Part shown: positions 17,521-26,533 of the stretch, piece by piece | Layout: the number at the start of each line of letters is the position of its first letter | Position numbering within the stretch: the first letter of the stretch is position 1 | Source: Streptomyces griseicoloratus | Lineage (GTDB): Bacteria; Actinomycetota; Actinomycetes; Streptomycetales; Streptomycetaceae | Length of the DNA stretch: 64,000 nt | Reading direction: 5' to 3' | Assembly: GCF_014534645.1 (NCBI RefSeq) | Contig: NZ_JACVQF010000186.1 | Coordinates: 62,001 to 126,000 of the forward strand | Notes under the pieces: model-generated | Database searches by the model: none | What the model was told of the DNA's origin: nothing | The model's input: only the letters and a program-made list of their open reading frames with translations | Position numbers and translations under genes: made by a program

Positions 17521-18129
17521 ATGGCCGCCGACCAGGGCGGGCGCACGCGCCGCCGGCTCAGCACCGAGGAGCGCCGGGAGCAACTGCTGTCGGTGGGGGC
17601 GAGGCTGTTCTCGGAGAGCCCCTACGACGACGTGTGGATCGAGCGGGTCGCCGAGATCGCCGGGGTCTCCCGCGGGCTGCTGTACCACTACTTCCCGACC
17701 AAGCGGGACTTCTTCGCCGCGGTCGTGGAGCGGGAGAGCGAGCGCATGCTGCGGATGACGGCGGCCGTGCCCGGCGTCCCGGTGCGCGAGCAGCTCGCCG
17801 CCGGACTCGACGCGTACCTGGAGTACGTCGAGGCCCACGCGCACGGCTACCGCGCCTTCCACCGCGCCGACGCGGCGGGGGACCAGGCCGTGCGCCGGGT
17901 CTACCACCGGGCCCTGGCCGCGCAGGAGCGGCAGATCCTCGACGCGCTGATGGCCGACCCCGAGTTCGGGCCGGTCTTCGAGGAGCGCGCCGACGTTCGG
18001 CTGGCGGTGCGCGGCTGGCTGGCGTTCACCACCGCGGTCTGCCTGGAGTGGCTGCGGGGCCCGGAGCTGACCCGGGGGCAGGTCCGCGACCTGTGCGCGC
18101 GTGCCCTGCTGGGCGCCATCGCACCCTGA
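17521..18129 (+). CDS. TetR-family regulator
   Basis: 202 residues. N-terminal helix-turn-helix at about 15-60 (VGARLFSESPYDDVWIERVAEIAGVSRGLLYHYFPTKRDFF) with the TetR signature GLLYHYF. The C-terminal ligand domain resembles the TetR_C group with AHAHGYRAFHRADAAGD. Start 17521 is preferred over GTG 17512 because a -10-like box sits seven bases upstream. Divergence from the CYP102B-like P450 suggests it represses that gene, with a fatty acid or similar hydrophobic ligand as inducer; that part is inference. Confidence 0.9.
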   Translation: MAADQGGRTRRRLSTEERREQLLSVGARLFSESPYDDVWIERVAEIAGVSRGLLYHYFPTKRDFFAAVVERESERMLRMTAAVPGVPVREQLAAGLDAYLEYVEAHAHGYRAFHRADAAGDQAVRRVYHRALAAQERQILDALMADPEFGPVFEERADVRLAVRGWLAFTTAVCLEWLRGPELTRGQVRDLCARALLGAIAP

Positions 18130-18248
18130 CCTGGACCGGTTGCACTTCGAAACATGCGCACAGCCCGCTGAAATGCGCCCCTTCGTGCGCTGAAAGATCT
18201 CGCAAAGACCGCAGGACCTGGTTGGCGCGCACTCGGAACTCCGATAGG

Positions 18249-18267
18249 TTAGGCAAGCCTTACCTAA
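18249..18267. promoter_or_regulatory. Iron box (DmdR1/IdeR operator)
   Basis: TTAGGCAAGCCTTACCTAA, 19 bp, differs by only a few bases from the consensus TTAGGTTAGGCTAACCTAA bound by Fe(II)-DmdR/IdeR. It ends 23 bases before the start codon of the DUF2470 gene, so it would block that promoter in iron-replete cells. Confidence 0.88.
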
Positions 18268-18290
18268 AGAACTGATGACGGAGGTTGGGG

Positions 18291-19016
18291 ATGGGTGACA
18301 GCCACACCTGGACGGCCGCGCCTGCCGCGGCGGAGCAGGCCCGCTCCGTGCTCGCCGCCGCGTGGTCCTGCGCGGTGACCGCGGAGGGCGGCCGCGAGGA
18401 GTTCGTCGGCGCGCACACCGTGGCCGACGACGGCCGGGTGCTCCTGCACGTGCCCGAGGACAGCGCGCTGCTCGCGGCGGCGATCTGCGCGCCCCGCGGC
18501 GAGCCGTCCGCCGTGCTGGAGTTCGCCGACGTCGCACCCGTCCCGGTGCGGGGCCGGATCAGGGCCCGGCTCTGGCTCGCGGGCCGGCTGGCCCCGGAGG
18601 ACGGCCACCTGGCGTTCCGTCCCACGCGCGTCGTGCTGCGCCGGCCGTCCGGTGCCGTCGTGGTCGGCCTCGACGAGTTCGCCGCCGCCGCACCCGACCC
18701 GCTGGCCATGGCCGAGGCCCGGCTGCTGACCCATCTCGCCGACTGCCACGGCGACGCGGTGGAGCGGCTCACCCGGCTCGTCGACGCCGACAGCCTGCAC
18801 GGCGCGGTCCGGGTCCGCCCGCTCGCCGTCGACCGGCACGGGCTGACGCTGCGGATCGAGCGCGCCCGCGCCCACGGCGACGTACGGCTGCCGTTCCACG
18901 CGCCCGCCGACGACGTCGCCCAGCTCACGGAGCGCATGCACGTGCTGCTCACGCAGGCGAGCGCCGCGTCCTGCCCGCGCGCCCTACAGCGGCAGCGCAC
19001 AGACGGCGACGGGTGA
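18291..19016 (+). CDS. DUF2470-domain protein, iron-repressed
   Basis: 241 residues, start ATG 18291 with GGAGG six bases upstream. The N-terminal part resembles the split-barrel (pyridoxamine-oxidase/HugZ-like) fold, with no Fe or haem motif obvious by eye. The C-terminal part (AEARLLTHLADCHGDAVERLTRL to PLAVDRHGLTLRI) is a DUF2470 module, which elsewhere is joined to haem-degrading HugZ-type proteins. The iron box immediately upstream predicts derepression in iron starvation, consistent with a role in haem or siderophore iron handling. That role is inference. The last 33 bases overlap the convergent lactonase gene. Confidence 0.85.
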   Translation: MGDSHTWTAAPAAAEQARSVLAAAWSCAVTAEGGREEFVGAHTVADDGRVLLHVPEDSALLAAAICAPRGEPSAVLEFADVAPVPVRGRIRARLWLAGRLAPEDGHLAFRPTRVVLRRPSGAVVVGLDEFAAAAPDPLAMAEARLLTHLADCHGDAVERLTRLVDADSLHGAVRVRPLAVDRHGLTLRIERARAHGDVRLPFHAPADDVAQLTERMHVLLTQASAASCPRALQRQRTDGDG

Positions 19017-20207
19017 GGCGAACGGCTCTCCGGCGGGCCGCAGGTCCCCGTTGCCCCGGTCGACGTGGAACACGGTCACCGTGCCGGACTTCTGGTTGGC
19101 CGCGAACAGCAGCCCGCCGTCCGGCGAGAAGGCGATGTGCCGCGGGAAGTCGCCGCCCACCGGCACCGTGTCCAGCAGCCGGAGCCCGGAGCCGTCGCCC
19201 TCCACGGCGTAGCGCGTGAGGCTGTTGTGGCCCCGGTTGGCGAGATAGGCGTACGCGCCGTCCGCGGTCACCAGGATCTGCGCGGGATGGTTGGTGCCCC
19301 GCCCCGTGCCCGCGCCCGTGGACTGCGCCTCGCCGATGGTGAGGCGGCCGTCGCCCGGGTCGTACGCGCAGACCGCGACCGTGTCGTCGAGTTCGTTGGC
19401 GAGGTAGGCGTACCGCCCGGCGGGGTGGAAGGTGAGGTGCCGCGGTCCGGCGCCCGGCCGGGCCCGCGCCCGCGAGGTCTCGGTCAGCGTGCCGGCCATC
19501 TCGTCCAGGCGGTAGGTGTGGACGGTGTCCGTGCCCAGGTCAACGGCCAGGAGGTGCCCGCCGTCGGGAGCGGTCACGAACTGGTGGGCGTGCGGCCCCT
19601 GCTGCCCCGGTCCGGGCTCGGCGGTGGAGTGCACGACCAGGTCGGTGCGCTCCCCGAGCGCGCCCGAGTCGTCGATCGGGTGCACGGCGACGCTGCCCGA
19701 GCCGTAGTTGGCGCTCAGCAGCCAGCGGCCGCCCGGGTGCACGGACAGATGGCAGGGACCGGCGCCGCCGGTGCTCCGGCTGCCCAGCACGGTGCGGTCG
19801 GACAGCCGCACGGCGGTCACTGCTCCGTGCTCGCGCTCGTTCACCGCGTACAGGGTGCGGCCGTCGGGGTGCGGTGCGAGATACGAGGGGTCGCCCACGC
19901 CGGTGAGGGTGCCCAAGCCGGTGATCCGGCCCGTGCGGGGGTCGTACTCGGCCAGGCCGATGCCCTTGCCGCCGCCCTCGGCCGAGGTGTACGTCCCGAT
20001 CCAGAGCGGACGCGGACCGGAGGACGCCCGGGCCCCGCCCGACGCGCCGGTACCGGTCACGGGTGCCGGGGGCGCGGCGGACGCTGGAGCGGACCCCGGT
20101 GCCGGCGAGCCGCCGCACGCCGTCGCCACCGGGAGAGCCGCCGCCGCGGCGGCCGTCCGCGCGAGAGCGCCGACGAACCGCCGTCTGCTCCAGCCACCAC
20201 TGCCCAT
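18984..20207 (-). CDS. Exported 6-phosphogluconolactonase-like beta-propeller (Pgl/YbhE family)
   Basis: 407 residues. The N-terminus SRRRFVGALA followed by a hydrophobic stretch and ATACGG is a twin-arginine signal with a lipobox, so the protein is probably a Tat-exported lipoprotein. The rest is a seven-bladed propeller of the lactonase family: repeats like YVNEREHGAVTAVRL, PCHLSVHPGGRWLLSANYGSGSV, GPRHLTFHPAGRYAYLANE and FPRHIAFSPDGGLLFAANQ. An extracellular location makes a cytosolic pentose-phosphate role unlikely; substrate unknown. The 3' end overlaps the convergent iron-box gene by 33 bases. Confidence 0.88.
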   Translation of the reverse strand: MGSGGWSRRRFVGALARTAAAAAALPVATACGGSPAPGSAPASAAPPAPVTGTGASGGARASSGPRPLWIGTYTSAEGGGKGIGLAEYDPRTGRITGLGTLTGVGDPSYLAPHPDGRTLYAVNEREHGAVTAVRLSDRTVLGSRSTGGAGPCHLSVHPGGRWLLSANYGSGSVAVHPIDDSGALGERTDLVVHSTAEPGPGQQGPHAHQFVTAPDGGHLLAVDLGTDTVHTYRLDEMAGTLTETSRARARPGAGPRHLTFHPAGRYAYLANELDDTVAVCAYDPGDGRLTIGEAQSTGAGTGRGTNHPAQILVTADGAYAYLANRGHNSLTRYAVEGDGSGLRLLDTVPVGGDFPRHIAFSPDGGLLFAANQKSGTVTVFHVDRGNGDLRPAGEPFASPVAVCALPL

Positions 20208-20253
20208 CCCTGCGCACCCCAGCCCGCGTCGGCCGTCCCGGTCGCCACCGTGT

Positions 20254-21315
20254 CTACCAGTCGCCGTCCTCCACCGGCGCGCCCGGCGCGCCCGGCGCGT
20301 CCTTGAGCGGCCACACCTGCTGCGGGGACGGTTCCTGCCAGGGCTCGTGGTCGTCGCCGATCCAGTCGCCGACCGGCTTGACGTCCTGGAGCGTCCCGCT
20401 CGGGGCGAGGTCGTCGGCGTCCTGGTCGTAGTAGTCGTACCAGGGCAGACCGGCCCGGGTGTACGCGGCCCGGTCCACGGGGGACGGCGGGGGCGCCTCC
20501 CCGGTGATGCGCCGCCACTCCGGAGGCGTCACCAGGTGCACGAAGACCCGGCCGGCGGGCCGCTCGGACCAGTCCGACAGGGGCCGTTCGTCGCGGTACA
20601 CCTCCTGCCGCATGGACCCCCCGACGCCGAGCCCCATGGCGGCGGAGCGCCCCCGGGGAGCCGCTCCGGGGGCCGCCGGGGCCGCGCCCGGAGCGGGCGG
20701 CGCGCTCATCGGCATCGCCGCCCCGTAGCCCGGGGCCGGGCCGGCCGCCCTGCGCGCGAGTTCGGCGCGGCGCCGCTCCTCCTCACGCCAGCGGGCCAGC
20801 GCCCGGTCGCCGAGCGGGAAGGACTGGAGCTGCACGCCGCCCCACACCTCCTCGCCGGTGACCTGGCCCTCGACGGTCGCCCCGAGCCCCAGCGGCACGG
20901 CCACGAACTGGCGGACCGTGCCCGTGCCGGAGTTGATGCCGTCCAGCCAGGGCTGGCGGGGGAGCACCACGTAGTTCTGCGGATCGCGGGACAGCCGGTC
21001 GCTCCAGGGCCTGCCCGAGACCGCGCACACCTTGCCGACCCCGACCTGGAGGGCGGCGGGCTCCGTCGTGCCGGCGAAGCTCAGCCACATCGCCTCGCGC
21101 AGGTACACCGGCAGCATCACGCCGCCGCGCGACCGCCAGGCCTCGGGCACGGTGTCGGTGTGGTCGGCGACCCGGCGGACCGGGAACTCGCCGAGACCCG
21201 GCGGCAGCGGGTGGGTGCCCGTCTCGGGAAGCCGCAGCGTGCGGATGAACCGCACCGCGGCACCGCCCGGCAGCCGCAGCGTGTTTCCGTCGATCCGCAC
21301 GGTCGTGTCGGTCAT
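20254..21315 (-). CDS. Conserved hypothetical protein with Pro/Ala-rich linker
   Basis: 353 residues from ATG 21315; GAGGGGG lies seven bases upstream, better than the in-frame upstream start. The N-terminal about 200 residues are a folded-looking domain (VRFIRTLRLPETG, GVMLPVYLREAMWLSFAG). A Pro/Ala/Gly-rich linker (about 205-240) follows, then a C-terminal domain with VFVHLVTPPEWRRITGE and DQDADDLAP. No signal peptide or membrane segment. I do not recognise a functional family. It lies between the lactonase and a FUSC membrane protein on the same strand. Confidence 0.75.
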   Translation of the reverse strand: MTDTTVRIDGNTLRLPGGAAVRFIRTLRLPETGTHPLPPGLGEFPVRRVADHTDTVPEAWRSRGGVMLPVYLREAMWLSFAGTTEPAALQVGVGKVCAVSGRPWSDRLSRDPQNYVVLPRQPWLDGINSGTGTVRQFVAVPLGLGATVEGQVTGEEVWGGVQLQSFPLGDRALARWREEERRRAELARRAAGPAPGYGAAMPMSAPPAPGAAPAAPGAAPRGRSAAMGLGVGGSMRQEVYRDERPLSDWSERPAGRVFVHLVTPPEWRRITGEAPPPSPVDRAAYTRAGLPWYDYYDQDADDLAPSGTLQDVKPVGDWIGDDHEPWQEPSPQQVWPLKDAPGAPGAPVEDGDW

Positions 21316-21363
21316 CCGTAGGCCCCCTCGTTCCGTTTCGGCGTACGTCACTTTCGGTGTACG

Positions 21364-22638
21364 TCACTGAGAACGACGCCCGGCCGCGGTCCGGTTCCGG
21401 CCACGGCGCCGCGGCCCGATCCGGCGCAGCCAGCCCAGCAGCCGGTCGCGCAGCCGGGTCAGCCGCGGCCGGCGCTCCCGCTGCTCGCTCGTGTGGCGGT
21501 CCAGCTCCTCCAGCAGCCGGCGCGAGCGGTGCTCGGTGTCCATCTCGTCGATGATGCGGTTGACCTCGGTGAGCACCGCGCCATGGAGCTGCCACTGCCG
21601 GGGATCCTGCTGGACCTCCTGCAGGAGCAGCTTGGCGAGTTTGTCACGGGTGATCGCGGCCTGCCGCAGCTCGGCGGCGAGCCGTTCCTCCGCGGACTCC
21701 GCGTCGTCGCTGACGCTGGTGGTCACCAGCACCGCGAAGCTGACCACGGCGTCGGCGATCTCGGACAGCAGCTGCTCGATGGTGGCACCCGTCTCCTGGG
21801 GGAACAGGGGTTCGGGTTCGCGTTCCTTGGCGAGGTCGGTGAGGGTACGCGCGAGCACCCGGAGGACGACCGTGCAGATCTCCAGCGTGTCCAGGCCGGT
21901 GCGCAGCACGACCCGGTGCAGCAGTCCCTCGCGGACCCGGGGGTTGAGCCGCAGGCTGTCCTCGGCCTGCCGGAGGTCCTCGTCCACCTGGGAGATGTCG
22001 TGGTCGAGCCGCCGGGCCTCGTGCAGGCGGGCCGCCGCCTCGAGGTACGGGGTGCGGCCGGCGGCCTGTTCGCCCATGCGCAGCATCAGCTGCCGTACCC
22101 GCCGGGCCAGCCCCTCGATCGACTGGCCGGCCTGTTCCACCCACACCGGCGGGGCGAAGAGCAGGTTGAAGGCCAGTCCGACGACCGCCCCGATCAGCGT
22201 CTCCACCACACGGGCCCAGGCCAGGGCCCCGTGCGCGGTCACACCGAGCACCAGCATCGCGCTGATCGCCACCTCGGCCACGAACTCGTGCGCTCGCACC
22301 AGGTGCCCGACGCCGAGCGCCGCCAGGATGATCAGGGCCAGACTCCACCAGCTCAGCCCCACCACGGCGCTGAAGACGATGGCGACCAGGACGCCGGCCA
22401 CCACGGAGTTCACCCGGCGGATGCTCATCTTGAGCGTGGCGTACAGGGTGACCTGAACGACCAGCAGCGCGGTGAGGGGCGCGGTGAGCGGTGGGGCGTC
22501 GTCAGGACTCAGCCGCACCGCGATCACATAGGCGATCGACGCCGCGGCGGCCGAGCGCACCGCCTGCACGGCCATGGGATCCCGGTGCCACTTCACCAGG
22601 CGCGCGGCGGACGCGGCAGCCTCTCGTACATCCAGCAT
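21364..22638 (-). CDS. FUSC-family membrane protein (aromatic-acid-exporter-like)
   Basis: 424 residues from ATG 22638, with an A/G-rich GGGGAAGGGG about twelve bases upstream. An in-frame ATG at 22668 would add ten residues but has no ribosome site. The N-terminal half has about five to six helices (SAAAASIAYVIAVRL, LTALLVVQVTLYATL, VVAGVLVAIVFSAVVGLSWW, LIILAALGVGHLV, VAISAMLVLGVTAHGALA). The C-terminal half is a long helical cytoplasmic domain. FUSC/DUF939-type proteins export aromatic acids or act in envelope stress. A second FUSC paralogue lies at 26753-28033. Substrate unknown. Confidence 0.85.
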   Translation of the reverse strand: MLDVREAAASAARLVKWHRDPMAVQAVRSAAAASIAYVIAVRLSPDDAPPLTAPLTALLVVQVTLYATLKMSIRRVNSVVAGVLVAIVFSAVVGLSWWSLALIILAALGVGHLVRAHEFVAEVAISAMLVLGVTAHGALAWARVVETLIGAVVGLAFNLLFAPPVWVEQAGQSIEGLARRVRQLMLRMGEQAAGRTPYLEAAARLHEARRLDHDISQVDEDLRQAEDSLRLNPRVREGLLHRVVLRTGLDTLEICTVVLRVLARTLTDLAKEREPEPLFPQETGATIEQLLSEIADAVVSFAVLVTTSVSDDAESAEERLAAELRQAAITRDKLAKLLLQEVQQDPRQWQLHGAVLTEVNRIIDEMDTEHRSRRLLEELDRHTSEQRERRPRLTRLRDRLLGWLRRIGPRRRGRNRTAAGRRSQ

Positions 22639-22876
22639 CCTCGGGCTGTTCCCCTTCCCCAGGCGCATCGAACGTATCTGGACAGGACGGTAACCGGACG
22701 CAGGCGGCCGGATTCGGTCTCACGCGCCGGGCACCGCCGGACGAGTCGGCGCCGGTCGGGCCCGGTGCGGAAGGGGGCACTGAGGAAAACCCCAGCGACG
22801 TCCGGTGGTTGTCCGCACCCCAGGTCGGTGGGACACCGCATGGTGCCGGACCCCGGCGGCGCGGCAGCCTTGGATC

Positions 22877-24238
22877 ATGAAACGACATCGGACCGCAACC
22901 GTTGTGACCCTGTTCGTCACCCTCGGCACGGTCACGGCCGGCACCCCGGCCGTGGCGGCGCACGCCCCGGCCGCGCCCGTCCGCGTGGCCGAGTCGGCCA
23001 CCCCGGTCGTCGCCGCCCTGGACCGGGCCGCGCACCCCCTGCGTACCGTGGAACCGGGCGGTGACACCCGAGATCTGCGCCCCCTGGACCGGATGACCGG
23101 CGACGCGCGTGTGGTCGGCCTGGGCGAGGCCACGCACAGCTCCCACGACTTCTTCTCCCTCAAGGACCGCGTCTTCCGCCACCTCGTCGAGGCGAAGGGC
23201 TTCCGCACGTTCGCGCTGGAAGCGCCGTGGAGCACCGGCCTGCGGCTCGACGAGTACGTGGTGCACGGCAAGGGGGACCCGCGGCGCATCATGCGCGACG
23301 AGTTCCAGCGCGACTACCTGTGGTGGAACAACACCGACTTTCTGCGGCTCGTGGAATGGATGCGCGCGTACAACGTGCGCCACCCCGGCGACCCGGTGCG
23401 GTTCATGGGCGACGACACCGCCTGGACCGGCCCCGAGCTGTACGACGCGGTCACCCGGTACGTGGCCGAGACCCGCCCCGGGCTGAGCGCACGCTTCGCC
23501 GAGCTCTACCGCGGTCTGCGGCCCACCGTGGCGACGGGGACGTACATCGAGCAGTACCTGAACAAGCCGCTCACCGACCGCAAGGAGATGGCGGAGCGCA
23601 CCGGCGAGGCGCTGCGGCTGCTGCGGCGCCAGGGACCGGGCCGCGACCGGGAGGCCTACGACCGGGCCGTGCAGCACGCCACCGCGATCGACCGGACCGC
23701 CGGGCAGTACGCCTTCGACCTCGACGACCCGGAGCAGACCGCCGCGGCCATGCGGTACCGCGACGAGGCGATGGCCGCCAACGTCGTCTGGTGGCAGCGG
23801 CACACCGGCACCAAGGTGCTGCTGTCCGCGCACAACGCCCACATCGCGTACGAGACCATGGATCCCGCGCACTACCCGAGGATGCAGGGCGCCTTCCTGC
23901 GGGACCGCCTCGGCGCCGGATACCTCGGCATCGGCCTCACCTTCGACCGGGGTTCGTTCAACGCCACGGGGCCGGACGGCGCCATCCACCGCTGGACGCT
24001 GGGACCGGCGGGCCCGGGCAGCAACGAACGGACGCTGGACCGGGTGCGCCACCGCGACTACATCGCCGACCTGCGGACCGTCGGGTCCCCGGCCGGGGCG
24101 TGGCTCGCCCGGGCCCGGCCGACGCGCAGCATCGGCACCGACTATCCCGACGGCCCGTACGACATAGCGCTCGCCCGCAGCCACGACGTGCTGATCCACC
24201 TCCACCAGGTGGAGGCGGCACGGCTGCGGGACCGGTGA
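22877..24238 (+). CDS. Secreted erythromycin-esterase-family protein
   Basis: 453 residues from ATG 22877 with an N-terminal Sec-type signal peptide (KRHRTATVVTLFVTLGTVTAG, cleavage near AVAA-HA). Ere-fold motifs are GLGEATHSSHDFF, which carries the conserved His, FALEAPWSTG with the conserved Glu, FMGDDTAWTG, and KVLLSAHNAHIAY. Family members hydrolyse macrolide lactones (EreA/EreB), while many homologues are uncharacterized succinoglycan-biosynthesis-like proteins. Secretion is unusual for a true macrolide esterase. Resistance is therefore not implied. Confidence 0.88.
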   Translation: MKRHRTATVVTLFVTLGTVTAGTPAVAAHAPAAPVRVAESATPVVAALDRAAHPLRTVEPGGDTRDLRPLDRMTGDARVVGLGEATHSSHDFFSLKDRVFRHLVEAKGFRTFALEAPWSTGLRLDEYVVHGKGDPRRIMRDEFQRDYLWWNNTDFLRLVEWMRAYNVRHPGDPVRFMGDDTAWTGPELYDAVTRYVAETRPGLSARFAELYRGLRPTVATGTYIEQYLNKPLTDRKEMAERTGEALRLLRRQGPGRDREAYDRAVQHATAIDRTAGQYAFDLDDPEQTAAAMRYRDEAMAANVVWWQRHTGTKVLLSAHNAHIAYETMDPAHYPRMQGAFLRDRLGAGYLGIGLTFDRGSFNATGPDGAIHRWTLGPAGPGSNERTLDRVRHRDYIADLRTVGSPAGAWLARARPTRSIGTDYPDGPYDIALARSHDVLIHLHQVEAARLRDR

Positions 24239-24282
24239 GCCGTCCCGGGCGGCGGCCGGTCAGGCGGCGGGCTCGTCGCGGG

Positions 24283-24777
24283 TCAGGCGGTCAGCTTGTC
24301 GAGGAAGGCGGACAGATTCGCCGTGGTCCTGGCGATCTGCTCCTCCAGGGTGAGGCTCTCCTCGAAGCGGGCGCCGGTCTCCGGCACCTTCTTCCCGCGC
24401 AGGTAGAGGGAGCAGGCGAGGTCGGTGCACATGTACAGGCCGACGGAGTTGCCCTCGCGGCCGGCCGGGCCCGCCTTGCGCGCGGTCATCAGCGACACAC
24501 CGCCCCTGGGGTGGGTGGTCAGGCACAGTGAGCACATGCTGCGGTGGAAGAAGCCGCGCTGGGCGGGCTGGAAGCGCAGGGCCACGCCGACGAGGCGGTC
24601 CCCGCGCTCGGTGACCAGATGGCTGCGGTCGGGCGCTCCCGGATCCCGCCAGCCCAGGAAGTCGAGGTCGTCCCAGGGCAGCTCCCCGAGATCACGGGGC
24701 ACGGCCAGCCGCTTGGCCTCGCCCTTGGAGCAGTTGATGAACGAGCCGCGGATGTCCTGCTCGGTGAGTGGTCTCAT
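24283..24777 (-). CDS. FBP-domain (FusB-type EF-G-binding) protein
   Basis: 164 residues, GGGAG six bases before ATG 24777. The C-terminal treble-clef zinc finger is visible as CSLC (in HRSMCSLCLTTH) and CTDLAC (in LYMCTDLACSLYL), and the N-terminal half is helical. This is the arrangement of FusB-like proteins that bind elongation factor G and rescue it from fusidic acid. In actinomycetes the role is unproven. An unusually strong palindrome (24817-24835) lies 40 bases upstream in its promoter region. Confidence 0.85.
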   Translation of the reverse strand: MRPLTEQDIRGSFINCSKGEAKRLAVPRDLGELPWDDLDFLGWRDPGAPDRSHLVTERGDRLVGVALRFQPAQRGFFHRSMCSLCLTTHPRGGVSLMTARKAGPAGREGNSVGLYMCTDLACSLYLRGKKVPETGARFEESLTLEEQIARTTANLSAFLDKLTA

Positions 24778-24816
24778 GGGGAGTCTCCCGGTGCCGTGTA
24801 GCGCTGTACTAAGTAG

Positions 24817-24835
24817 AACCTAGGAAGCCTAGGTT
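24817..24835. promoter_or_regulatory. Perfect 19-bp palindromic operator candidate
   Basis: AACCTAGG-AAG-CCTAGGTT, flanked by related half-sites (TTTCACCTAGCC). It sits 40 bp upstream of the FBP gene in an AT-richer divergent gap, as expected for a dimeric repressor. The regulator is not identified. Confidence 0.6.
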
Positions 24836-24953
24836 TTCACCTAGCCTACGTAGCCTCAAAGAGAGAGGCCAATGGTTTTCGCGGGAGGTTTCGCTGGTCA
24901 TCGCGGAGGTACCCGATGCGGCTCGGACCAGGACGACAGCGAGGGAGAGCGCC

Positions 24954-25307
24954 GTGACCGACCAGCGCCCCGAAGGACCGGGCGAGAGCGGTTCCCCCGT
25001 GCCGCGGGACATGCCGGACCAGCAGGCCGGCATGGGTGAGGACCCGTGGGAGGTCGCACCCGCCGAGGCCGGCCCGGAGCAGGGCGACGAGACGGCCGGG
25101 CCGGGGGAGTCCGACGACAGGAGCGCCGGGCCGGCGGAGTCCGAGGAGACCGCCGGCGGCGACGAGTCCGCCCCGCCGGCCGGGCCGGACTCCGGCGTGG
25201 CCACCGACGTCCCCGACACCGACGAGGCCGGGACCGGGCGCCAGGGGGCTCCGCACTCCGGCGCCGTACACCCCGAGCACCCCGTCCCCGACGAGTCCTC
25301 CGGCTGA
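24954..25307 (+). CDS. Small acidic disordered hypothetical protein
   Basis: 117 residues from GTG 24954, with GAGGGAGAG upstream. The sequence is nearly all Glu, Asp, Pro, Gly, Ser and Ala, with motifs such as PGESDDRSAGPAESEET and no hydrophobic core, so it should be intrinsically disordered. It is hydrophilic, with no signal or membrane segment. Function unknown. The GC3 pattern and ribosome site support it as a real gene. Confidence 0.65.
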   Translation: MTDQRPEGPGESGSPVPRDMPDQQAGMGEDPWEVAPAEAGPEQGDETAGPGESDDRSAGPAESEETAGGDESAPPAGPDSGVATDVPDTDEAGTGRQGAPHSGAVHPEHPVPDESSG

Positions 25308-25370
25308 CCGCCTGCCGCTGCGGGCGGGGCCGGGGTGGCCGGGTGGCCGGGTGCTCAAGCGGCCCGGTGC

Positions 25371-26402
25371 TCAGCCGACCTTGCGGCCGCGCAGGGGCTC
25401 GGTCCGGGCGCCCGCGCCCTGCCGCAGCCCTTGCAGGAACTCCTCCAGCACCTCTGTCGCGGTGTGCTCCGGGTGCCAGCCGAGGACCGCACGCGCACGC
25501 GTGCAGTCCATCAGCGGCAGCCGCAGTACCGCGTCGAACAGGTGCGGGGAGGCGGGCAGCAGATGCAGGCCCCATGCGGCGGCGATCGCCGAGCGGGCCG
25601 CGGTGCGGGGCAGCCGCACCGGGCGGGCCCCGAACATCTCGGCCAGCACCGTGGCGTCGACGGGCGGCTCGGCCGCCAGGTTGAACGCGCCCCGGGCCTC
25701 GCCGGAGCGCACCGCCAGACGGTAGGCGCCCGCGGCGTCGTCGGTGTGCAGCGCCTGCACGCGCAGGCCGGGGACGTCCGGCAGGAAGGGCAGCAGTTCG
25801 GGGCGCGCCAGCGGGCCCGGCAGGAACCGGCCGCCGAAGATCCGGCGCTGCTCGCTGGCGGACTCGCGCTTGAAGAGGAACGCGGGCCGCATCCGGGCCA
25901 CGCGGATGCCCGGATGATCGCGCTCGAAGGTGTCCAGGGCGCGCTCCAGGTAGGCCTTCTCCCGGCAGTACGCCGCGTCCGGCCAGCCGTGCGTCGGCCA
26001 GCTCTCGTCCACCGCGTGATCCTTCGGCCCCGGCGAGTACGCGCCGACCGAGGAGGCGTGCACCAGCGTCGGCACCCCGGCCGTGGCCACCGCCTCGAAC
26101 ACCCGGATGGAGCCGAGGACGTTCGTGCGCCAGGTCGTCGCCGGGTCGTGCGTCGGCTGGAACGCCCAGGCCAGATGGACCACGGCGTCGGCGCCCGCGA
26201 AGTGACCGGTCAGGTCCGCCTGCCCGGAGGCCAGGTCGACGGCGGCCCACTCCGTCTTCGCCGGCGACCACTCGGGGATCCGCCGGGCCAGACCCAGGAC
26301 GGACCCGACCTCCGGATCCTCGGAGAGGAGTCGCACCACGCTGGTCCCCACGTTGCCGGTGGCGCCCGTGACCACGATCCTGCTGCCCGTTCCGCTGCTC
26401 AC
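25371..26402 (-). CDS. NAD-dependent epimerase/dehydratase (extended SDR)
   Basis: 343 residues, start GTG 26402. Rossmann motif VTGATGNVG near residues 10-20. The region VHASSVGAYSPGPKDHAVDESWPTH, with the Tyr and Lys pair YCREK about 30 residues further on, is the extended-SDR active site (Ser, YxxxK). A C-terminal substrate domain follows. Such proteins act on nucleotide sugars or related substrates. No sugar biosynthesis genes are adjacent, so the substrate is open. A 350-bp gap with a possible structured RNA and terminator lies upstream. Confidence 0.88.
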   Translation of the reverse strand: MSSGTGSRIVVTGATGNVGTSVVRLLSEDPEVGSVLGLARRIPEWSPAKTEWAAVDLASGQADLTGHFAGADAVVHLAWAFQPTHDPATTWRTNVLGSIRVFEAVATAGVPTLVHASSVGAYSPGPKDHAVDESWPTHGWPDAAYCREKAYLERALDTFERDHPGIRVARMRPAFLFKRESASEQRRIFGGRFLPGPLARPELLPFLPDVPGLRVQALHTDDAAGAYRLAVRSGEARGAFNLAAEPPVDATVLAEMFGARPVRLPRTAARSAIAAAWGLHLLPASPHLFDAVLRLPLMDCTRARAVLGWHPEHTATEVLEEFLQGLRQGAGARTEPLRGRKVG

Positions 26403-26533
26403 CTTCGGCTCCTCTCGGCCGTTCCCCTCGGGCGGAGGTCACCGGGTACCCCGCCTCGCCCGGGCGGCACGTGACGCACGGCCGGAGGCGGGACCGGGGC
26501 GGAACCGGGCAAAGCGGGGCGGGAAAAGGAAGA

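Noticed and set aside
22877-24238. Macrolide resistance function
   Set aside because: The family also contains many non-resistance members and this protein is secreted; no macrolide cluster nearby.
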